The notes under the pieces are model-generated. The model was given only the letters and a program-made list of their open reading frames with translations. It ran no database searches and had not been told where the DNA came from. A stretch of DNA of 64,000 nucleotides from Monocercomonoides exilis (lineage: Eukaryota; Preaxostyla; Oxymonadida; Polymastigidae), in assembly GCA_001643675.2 (NCBI GenBank), contig LSRY02000001.1, positions 301,001 to 365,000 of the forward strand, written 5' to 3'. How positions within the stretch are numbered: the stretch's first letter is position 1; each line of letters begins with the position of its first letter. Below, one piece after another: positions 57,313 through 64,000 of this stretch. Both the position numbers and the translations under genes were made by a program.

Positions 57313-58212
57313 ACACCAAAAATTATTCAAAGTCGAAAAACTTTCAACCAAAGTCGAAAAACTTTCAAACGAAATCGAAAGTTTTCATTCGAAGTCGAAA
57401 AAGTTTCAATCAAAGTCGAAAACTTTCATCCAAAGTCGAAAAAGTTTCAAACGAAATCGAAAAAATTTCAATCGAAATCGAAAAACTTTCAAGCAAAGTC
57501 GAAAGTTCGAAATTTTTCAAAATTTCAAAAAGTTGACAAAATTCAATAAAAGTCAAAAAACATTTTTATTGTTGAAATATCATGATATTTGTTGTTTTAA
57601 TGATTTTTCATCTTTTTTCCGATGTTTTTCTTTGCCTTCTTTTGTCCAATCACAAAAATGAGAAATGTGAGAGAAATACTGATGTATTTTTATCTTATTT
57701 CAATTGAAAGAACACTGCTTTTCAAAAGATTTGCAAAAAAAATAAATATGTATATTTTTTCACAATAAATGAAGAATGATGCACGCAACATTGGCTCTCT
57801 TATTTCGCGTTTTTCATATCAAAAAACTCATTTATTGTGGAAGGAAACAAATGTTTTGTGTTTCGTTCAGAGTTTATTTTTGAGTTTATTTTGATTCGAA
57901 ATTTTCAAAATATGCAGAAAACAATAACACAAACATTGCTGATAATATTTCCAAAAACAAAAGAATATTTTTATCTTTTGTGGAATACTTTTTATTTAAC
58001 GTTTTTATTTTTGTCAAAATTTCGATTTCGATTGAAATTTTTTCGATTTCGTTTGAAACTTTTTCGACTTTGAATGAAAGTTTTCGACTTTGATTGAAAC
58101 TTTTTCGACTTCGAATGAAAACTTTCGATTTCGTTTGAAAGTTTTTCGACTTTGGTTGAAAGTTTTTCGATTTCGATTGAAAGTTTTTCGACTTTGAATA
58201 ATTTTTGGTGTA
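57313..58212. mobile_element. foldback element with tandemly repeated arms
   Basis: Inverted arms 57313-57503 and about 58018-58212 begin with ACACCAAAAATTATTCAAAG and consist of tandem 19-20 bp units of the type AGTCGAAAAACTTTCAACCA with alternating variants. The order of variants is the same in both arms; the right arm has one additional unit. An approximately 510-bp centre has no convincing gene. AT-rich TTATAATTATTA sequence flanks both ends. Confidence 0.8.
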
Positions 58213-58355
58213 ATTATAATTATTATAATTATTATTATTATTATTTCAATAAAACTGCATCTTGCGATACTTCACGGATCTTATTCCTAATAAATATTCA
58301 AAATATTTTATTGTTTCTTTCTTTTTAAAAATCAATTGATATGCATATCTTCTTT

Positions 58356-58550
58356 TTAAATACTTATCTCACGATTTTTCATGGTTTCTGTTTCTGAAAT
58401 TGTCTCGCGGAACAACGCGGCAATATTTCCAATAATTATCACACAATGCATTGCAGTTTCTGACATTGAAATTATATTTTCATAATGCGCAGCGCGCTGT
58501 TCGACTTTATCAGCTGTGCACTCTCTTCTATTCCGGATGATGAATCTCAT
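58356..58550 (-). pseudogene. gag-like remnant of the second DIRS family
   Basis: A 64-codon minus-strand frame: ECTADKVEQRAAHYENIISM and SETAMHCVIIIGNIAALFRE. The helical pattern resembles the middle of the intact DIRS gag (RMIKDAILMVSQALHEARK), and it lies just inside the 5' ITR at 58723-58810 in the expected orientation. It is cut on its 3' side close to the foldback element. Confidence 0.35.
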
Positions 58551-58722
58551 GTTCAGATCCCGGTAAATTCTTCAATAATGGATTCCACCTTTCCCAGTGT
58601 TAAATATTGATCTAATTCTTTTCCATCTCCGTATCTGTGTTTTATTATAACAGGTTGTTACTTCATTTTCATTGCGGACAATCAGGATCAACTTTGAATT
58701 TGAGTATTGGTGAAGTTAGATC

Positions 58723-58810
58723 TTAAACCACCCATAAATCGTGATCAATACTCATTATCTCGGAGCAAACCTGCTCCTTGTGTTGGTAGATTCGCTCTAT
58801 TGCGAATTGT
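58723..58810 (-). repeat. second DIRS family: 5' ITR
   Basis: The inner part TAAACCACCCATAAATCGTG then ATCAATACTCATTATCTCGG is the inverted match of the 3' ITR at 28171-28233. The outer part GATTCGCTCTATTGCGAATT is the complement of the right arm of the ICR at 28823-28925. Orientation shows the element body lay to the left. Confidence 0.65.
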
Positions 58811-59038
58811 GAATAGATGCATTTTGAGCTCATTTGTCAATGGATGATTCTGTGATGAAAGATGTGAAGAAAAGAATTTCTGAATAACATTTCAAATTGT
58901 CTAAACAAAAGAAAAGAACATAAACATGGAACCCTTGCTTATTGGAGGATGAAGCTCAAGGTCCAATGCTTCAATAACCAAATAATTCTGTGCAAAAAAG
59001 TAAAGTAATGATGTCCAACACCAACAGAAAAATTTTAA

Positions 59039-59283
59039 TGTCAAAATTTTTTTGTAAAGTTCCTTTTGTTAAATTTTCACAAACAAAATCAAAATTTCAC
59101 ATTTCGATCAAATAATTGTTACTTCTCACCAAATTTTTCTGATATGAAAACAAAGCCTTAACAATGTTATTATTTCCATTCAAGAAAAGAAATGTGAGTG
59201 GGAACAGAAATTTGATGAAAATATGAAATTTTCGTTTTATTTGAAAATTAACATAAAGGAACTTTTCAAAAAAAACTTGACAT
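59039..59283. mobile_element. 245-bp MITE-like inverted-repeat element, copy 2
   Basis: Ends TGTCAAAATTTTTTTGTAAA on the left and the complement of TGTCAAGTTTTTTTTGAAAA on the right, followed inward by AGTTCCTTTTGTTAA and its complement. Same length and same internal inverted pair as copy 1 at 3752-3996. The similarity is clear but imperfect, so the two insertions are old. Confidence 0.65.
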
Positions 59284-59547
59284 TTGATCAAATTTTTCTT
59301 CACAGAAAGTCAATAAAATTCTCATAATTTTCCAATGAAATAGCTTGAAGTTTCATGTTTTTCCCTTAATGTTTTTTCCAACTTTTCGTTTCAAACAAAT
59401 GAAATTGATTCCTCTCTTTTTTTTATGAATTACAGGATTATAAACTATTTATCTTCGTTATTTTTAACAAAAAAACTTAATTTCTCCTGAGCATATGTGA
59501 AGGGTTAATTGTAATTCAATATTATCCAATTTACGCAACAACACATA

Positions 59548-59548
<1 letters not shown>

Positions 59549-59589
<41 letters not shown>
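59549..59589. repeat. 41-nt poly(A) run
   Basis: A pure A tract in the plus strand. No SINE or LINE body is visible next to it. It may be a simple repeat. Confidence 0.9.
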
Positions 59590-59590
<1 letters not shown>

Positions 59591-59973
59591 GAATGGGAAA
59601 GTCAAAAGAATCAATCTGTTGAAAAATAATTGCAAATTCAGGGCTCTTTGTAATTACTGAAGCAATGTATGAATCTGAGAAAATTTTCCGCAATAACATT
59701 GTACATTTCCATTGTTTAATTAAATGAAAAGGAATACATATTGAATTGAATAAAAAAACCTTGTTTTATTTTTTAGAGAAGCCAAAAAATAAAAATAAAA
59801 TAAATATGGAAAAAAAAGTCAGAAACAAAGAAAAATAATTCGTTAACTGGAAATTACATATGAAGACAAACATAATTTAATCAATTCATCAAGAAAGAAA
59901 TAACCATACTTATTCAATTTTTATTACAAATAACAAAAAACAAGAAATAAAAATCTAAAAATTTACTAACAAT

Positions 59974-62900
59974 TCAATGCGAATTGATAGGAACTGCATA
60001 AATGTGCTGAAACATCATCAGCAATTGGTGATTCTTCTTCGATGAAGAAGGCGAAGAAAAAAACAGCAAAAGAGAAGGCGGAAGGCTCGTGATGTTCACC
60101 GACGTCAAGTTTTGTTCCTGCTGCAGCTGGCTTAGCGGCGCAGACAGCAGAAGATGCTCACACATCAGCTTGTCAGTCTGCCTGACGTGTGTTGTGAAGT
60201 ACGAATAGCACATGTCCACCAGCTCCAGCCCCATCGCCTCCGGCACCCGCCCCTCCTTCCGCAGCATCCGCGCTGCCTGAAGCGAATACTTTATCACCCG
60301 CACAAAAAACGACACGTGCTCACTGAAATGGACTGATATGTGCCTTTTGCTGAGCTTGTGCAGCTGCATCAGCGCCTCCTCCTCGTTCATCGCTGCAATC
60401 ACAGACAGCAGCAGAATGCGCAGCGAGCAGTACACTTTGTGCTGGCTGATCGCTGCCACATCAAACGCCATGTGCACCAGCTCCTCCTCTGTGAACAGCG
60501 AGTGCGCCTGCTCCATGTCACGCCGCATGTCTTCGCTGCCTTCGTGCAGTGCATTCACTCCACTCACTCCATTCACTCCACCCATTCCATTCATTGAATT
60601 TACTCCCATCTCATGCATACCCTGCCCATTGAACCTGTCATAGTGTCCATTGCCCTGAAAATGAGACGCCGAAGCTGAAGCTGAAGACGGCGATGCGAGA
60701 GAGGACGAAGAATACGGCGGAGTCTGCCTATTCGACGACACTTGTGAGGCAGACTGAGCCGCTGCCGCTGCCGCTGCTGCCTGGCTGTTCTGCGCAATCA
60801 CCTTTCTGAGCACGTCTGTCTGCTGGCTGAGGATATCTGACGCGAGCGTCGACTTCAGCGCCGGGTCGATCAGGCTGCTGGCAGCCACGAACAAGCCGCA
60901 GAGGGTGTAGTGTGCTGCATCCAGCGAAGGCACATCACACAGACACTCGTCGCTCCACCCGCTGATGTTCAGCTGCTGGCTGCGGTTCTGCTTGTTGATC
61001 GGCGACGTCGGATCGAGCCGCACAATCTTCGCAGTGATCTTTGCGAAGTCGGACAGAGAGTTGCGGGTGGGGAAGATGCAGAAGAGGAAGCCCAGGAGCA
61101 CAACAACAATGCTGATGCACGCCACGAGGATGATCAGCGACTTGCTGAGGGCGATGCGGTGCCGCTGCTCCTCAATGAGGATGGCGTCGGAGAGCAGATA
61201 GCCAGCACGGAGGTCGTAGTTGAGTGCAGATACGATGTACTGCACCGCCGACGAGTTCAGTGAGAACTCTTCGTTTGCATCCGGAAGCGACATCAGCTGC
61301 TCCACAAACGACGCAAACTGGCCCGTCAGCCCTTGCAACCCCGAATACTCGCCGCTCATTGTGATCATCCGCTGCGGGAGCGGAATGTCGCAGTCAGTGC
61401 TGTCAACAGCGATGCACGTGGTGGTCGAGATAAACAGCTCATACAGCTTCGAGCTCACACTCAGCGTGCGCTGTGTGATGAAGGAATCAAACAGCTCATC
61501 GCCTGTGAGCACATCCTTGTCCAAAGTGGGGTCCCCTCCTTTCTTCACCTTCTCGTTCACTGCCCCGAAGTACATCAGGCTGCGGCCGAGGAGCGTGCGG
61601 GTGGCGTCCATCGAGCTGTTCAGGTGCGACAGGTCTGACCACATCGGGTTGGTTGCAAAGGCACACTCAAAATTCTCTGTGGGGTTGGCTGAGGGAAGCT
61701 TGGAGCCATGCAGCACCAGATACGCGATGAGGTCGAGTGTGAAGAGGCGGTAGGAGGACAGGAGCACGCCTTCGTTGTGGTTCATGCTGGTGCGGAGGGA
61801 GATGATGCAGAAGAGGAAGAAGATGAACGGCATCACCACAACAGACACCACACCCGCTGCAATGCGGATGAAGATCGAAGATGGAATGATGTTGCTCATC
61901 TTCTCCACGGCCTCTTCCACGTAGATGCGTTTCTCTTCACTCACATCCTTTGCAGTTGTTGAATAACCTTGAGACTCCTGTTGAGATAACTGAGACTGCT
62001 GTATTGCCAATTCTTGTTGCTGCTGTTGTTGAATCTGCTGCTGCTGCTGCTGTATTTGCAATTGTGTCTGAAACGACGGTTCATTCTGCATATTTGATGA
62101 ACAAAAAGAAGAAGAGGTCTTATCAGAGCCAGGTGTGCTGCTGTGTGAGGGAAACGCTGCTGACGACGACGAATGCGACTGCCCGTGGGAAGGGATGAGC
62201 ATTCCGAGTGTGGCAGAGGAGGAAGAGGCAGGCGACAGGGTAGCAGATAAGGAGTTGAACGAAGTTGGTCCCAGAGAAAGAGAAGGGAAAGAAGGTAGGA
62301 GCAGGTCCTTGTATTCCTGCGCAGCCAGCACACGTGACGTTTGTGAGGGTGAAAACAGGTCTGCGCTCTGCGAAAGCGCGAGGGAGGTGTTTGAGAAGGG
62401 AGAGTGCTGAAGCAGAGCCAGCTCAATTTCTGCTTGTTTCGCAAAGGCCTTCGCATCGGCTGGCGAAGGGCGCTGCATTGCCTCCAGCGGGCGGGAAAGA
62501 AGATACGGCTGGGAGTTGGAGAAGGAGGAGAAGAGGGAATCTAAGGCAGAGGAGACTTCTTTCTGTGACGAGGAAGAAGAGGAAGAGGAAGAAGAAGATG
62601 ATGAACTTCCATTCCCACACCCACTCCCATTGAAATTCGCCTCATTTTCTGGATCAACGAGCGAAATCACCCGAACATCGCGGTCTTTCTCTCTTTCTGA
62701 GCGCGACGTTAGAGCATTTCTGAGGGGAGAATGCATTTCACACAGAAAAGGCGAAACAGAAGTGCCATTTTTGGTCTGCTGGCTGTTCTGGCTGGTGTGG
62801 CGGAGGAGGGTGCTTTGGAGGAGAGGGACGCTGGACAGGTGAGAGACAGAGGTTGAAGAGGAAGATGAGGAGGATGAGGAAGAAGAGGAAGAAGAGGAAG

Positions 62901-64000
62901 AAGATGATGATGATGAGTAATTCATTGGAGGGTCAATGACATGCTGCTGGAGACGAGAATAGGAAAGAAACATCGACTCCATCTGTTGATCAAACAAGTC
63001 GCAGTCAGACACAAACTTCAGCTGATTTTGTGTTTTGTCTTCATCTTCACATCTTTCTGATTCTTTCTCTCTCTCTTTCTCTCTCTCTTTCTCTGAAAAA
63101 CTAACTTTTTCTGTTATTTTCTCTTTTTGTTTTGATTGCTGCTCGGTTTGTGTTCCATTCAAATTTGATTTCTCTTTCTCGTTCTCCTTCTCCTCCTTTT
63201 CTCTTTCTCTTTCTCTTTCTCTCTCTTTCTCCCTTTCCCTCTCCTTCTCCCTCTCCTCCTCGTCTTCCTCGCTATCAATCCTCTTCTTCAGCAGCTGCAG
63301 CTTCTCCTTCGGCACCATGCATATATTCGCCAGCGCCTTCTGCCGCTTCTTCTTCATCTTCGACGCCTCAAACACAAACAGCAGGATCAGCAGCAAACCA
63401 GACACAACCACACTGCCCATCCCAAACACACACAACAGCACAGTGTAAAAATCCCCCGTCTTCGCATCTCCACTCAGCCTGTCCACAACCAGCTGCTTCA
63501 CCCACTCTGCTGCTATCACAGGCACATTCACATCCAGAATCAGCTGCGACGTGAACGCCTCCAAATTCTCCGCGGAGAAACCCCGCCCTTGCTGCAGGTC
63601 CCTCACAGTGACTGTCATCTGCTCCACGAAGTCGATCAGGTTTGTCTCTTCCTGCCACAACAGCTGCGCCTCAGGCACGCTGCTTACGAGGGAGATGCCA
63701 GACGCCACCGCCAGCATCATCGGGTGAGTGTTATGCTCTAACAGCTCAATGGACGCAGAGCTTGTGGTGAGTGTGTACACATTCAGAAGCGCATGGGCGA
63801 TGCTCGAGTGCTCATTCCACAGCGTGTCGGACAGCTTCTGAGACGGCAGCAGGAACAGCAGGTCAGCGCGGATGGGGTCGTAAAGAGGGGAAGTGGCGTA
63901 GACAAGCTGGTGGGAGAGGAGAAGAATGTGGCCGAGCGATTTGACGATGACAGTGAAGTTGCTGGTGACCTGCACAGAAGTCTCGATGGCGCAGTTGAAG
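59974..64000 (-). CDS. large multi-pass membrane protein with possible hemerythrin-like tail, 5' end outside window
   Basis: The frame stays open to the window edge, so at least 1341 residues are present and the start is missing. Membrane segments: about residues 178-202 (GMGSVVVSGLLLILLFVFEA), near 700 (RIAAGVVSVVVMPFIFFLFC) and near 950 (SLIILVACISIVVVLLGFLF). Each is followed by a positively charged stretch, e.g. SKMKKKRQKALANICMVPKE, and the parts between them look extracellular or sensor-like. Long low-complexity linkers include an Arg/Glu stretch, Ser runs and a Gln run near 62030-62060. The C-terminal domain has HFSEHVSFFVRV and TTHVRQTDK, echoing the HFxxE, HxxF and HxxxxD metal ligands of hemerythrin, but the usual complete set is not evident. 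It could be an oxygen- or redox-sensing membrane protein; this is inference. GC content is much higher than in the flanking DNA. Confidence 0.65.
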   Translation of the reverse strand, partial: FNCAIETSVQVTSNFTVIVKSLGHILLLSHQLVYATSPLYDPIRADLLFLLPSQKLSDTLWNEHSSIAHALLNVYTLTTSSASIELLEHNTHPMMLAVASGISLVSSVPEAQLLWQEETNLIDFVEQMTVTVRDLQQGRGFSAENLEAFTSQLILDVNVPVIAAEWVKQLVVDRLSGDAKTGDFYTVLLCVFGMGSVVVSGLLLILLFVFEASKMKKKRQKALANICMVPKEKLQLLKKRIDSEEDEEEREKEREREKEREREREREKEEKENEKEKSNLNGTQTEQQSKQKEKITEKVSFSEKEREKEREKESERCEDEDKTQNQLKFVSDCDLFDQQMESMFLSYSRLQQHVIDPPMNYSSSSSSSSSSSSSSSSSSSSSTSVSHLSSVPLLQSTLLRHTSQNSQQTKNGTSVSPFLCEMHSPLRNALTSRSEREKDRDVRVISLVDPENEANFNGSGCGNGSSSSSSSSSSSSSSQKEVSSALDSLFSSFSNSQPYLLSRPLEAMQRPSPADAKAFAKQAEIELALLQHSPFSNTSLALSQSADLFSPSQTSRVLAAQEYKDLLLPSFPSLSLGPTSFNSLSATLSPASSSSATLGMLIPSHGQSHSSSSAAFPSHSSTPGSDKTSSSFCSSNMQNEPSFQTQLQIQQQQQQIQQQQQQELAIQQSQLSQQESQGYSTTAKDVSEEKRIYVEEAVEKMSNIIPSSIFIRIAAGVVSVVVMPFIFFLFCIISLRTSMNHNEGVLLSSYRLFTLDLIAYLVLHGSKLPSANPTENFECAFATNPMWSDLSHLNSSMDATRTLLGRSLMYFGAVNEKVKKGGDPTLDKDVLTGDELFDSFITQRTLSVSSKLYELFISTTTCIAVDSTDCDIPLPQRMITMSGEYSGLQGLTGQFASFVEQLMSLPDANEEFSLNSSAVQYIVSALNYDLRAGYLLSDAILIEEQRHRIALSKSLIILVACISIVVVLLGFLFCIFPTRNSLSDFAKITAKIVRLDPTSPINKQNRSQQLNISGWSDECLCDVPSLDAAHYTLCGLFVAASSLIDPALKSTLASDILSQQTDVLRKVIAQNSQAAAAAAAAQSASQVSSNRQTPPYSSSSLASPSSASASASHFQGNGHYDRFNGQGMHEMGVNSMNGMGGVNGVSGVNALHEGSEDMRRDMEQAHSLFTEEELVHMAFDVAAISQHKVYCSLRILLLSVIAAMNEEEALMQLHKLSKRHISVHFSEHVSFFVRVIKYSLQAARMLRKEGRVPEAMGLELVDMCYSYFTTHVRQTDKLMCEHLLLSAPLSQLQQEQNLTSVNITSLPPSLLLFFSSPSSSKKNHQLLMMFQHIYAVPINSH

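Larger units (their letters stand above)
58811..59973. other. AT-rich intergenic region with MITE and poly(A)
   Basis: No gene. It contains the 245-bp element copy 2 (59039-59283) and a 41-nt A run at 59549-59589. Confidence 0.6.

Noticed and set aside
57313-57503. CRISPR-like array (regular short repeats)
   Set aside because: The units are contiguous, without spacers, and inverted at the other end of the element; the DNA is eukaryotic.
62516-63554. Plus-strand Ser/Phe-rich and Glu-rich frames opposite the large membrane protein
   Set aside because: Antisense of Arg/Glu- and Ser-coding repeats in the real minus-strand gene.

Overview
The window is nuclear DNA of a protist: AT-rich, with low-complexity-rich proteins, short spliceosomal introns (about 54-192 nt, GT..AG, often donor GTTTG/GTATG and acceptor TTTCAG) and the standard genetic code (NXT1-like and WDR18-like genes end at TAG, the long membrane-anchored gene at TAA). 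Several traits resemble what I know of oxymonads (Preaxostyla, e.g. Monocercomonoides): beta-helix surface proteins, and a pair of paralogues starting with a short 'M-S/T-x-T-E-x-F' exon followed by a C-G-E-D-E-Q motif. The assignment is inference from family resemblance.

Layout. 1-3.1 kb: decayed coding DNA, including a ubiquitin-like fold. 5.06 kb: tRNA-Arg(CCG). 5.4-10.0 kb: a housekeeping cluster with an STPGR (SHIPPO) protein and a four-exon NXT1/p15-like mRNA-export factor on the minus strand, divergent from a four-exon WDR18/Ipi3-like WD40 gene. 13.3-16.4 kb: an intact 1040-residue beta-helix surface protein with a C-terminal membrane anchor. 19.4-23.1 kb: two convergent paralogues of a lineage-specific family, each with three exons. 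23.3-27.8 kb: an apparently intact DIRS-type tyrosine-recombinase retroelement (gag, RT-RNase H, YR) with inverted terminal repeats and an internal complementary region. 28.2-30.6 kb: the 3' half of a second, diverged DIRS family; a 5' end of the same family is at 58.4-58.8 kb. 33.3-37.1 kb: a large minus-strand gene in which a USP-type deubiquitinase domain sits between an N-terminal domain and a DDE-transposase-like domain, one reading frame interrupted only by four stop codons. 38.1-39.1 kb: a 982-bp almost perfect inverted-repeat element with a TA duplication. 39.6-41.3 kb: a beta-helix pseudogene, again with stops but no frameshift. 41.9-44.9 kb: an unrecognised multi-exon gene. 48.4-51.1 kb: a relative of the 33-37 kb transposase gene without the USP domain. 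52-56.4 kb: decayed coding fragments. 57.3-58.2 kb: a foldback element with tandem repeats in its arms. 60.0-64.0 kb: the 3' part of a very large multi-pass membrane protein with a possible hemerythrin-like tail, cut by the window edge.

The genes do not form a pathway. The window is a mosaic of a few conserved eukaryotic genes separated by layers of transposable elements and pseudogenes. The most interesting item is the USP/DDE-transposase gene together with its USP-less relative, which suggests that a mobile element acquired a deubiquitinase domain.
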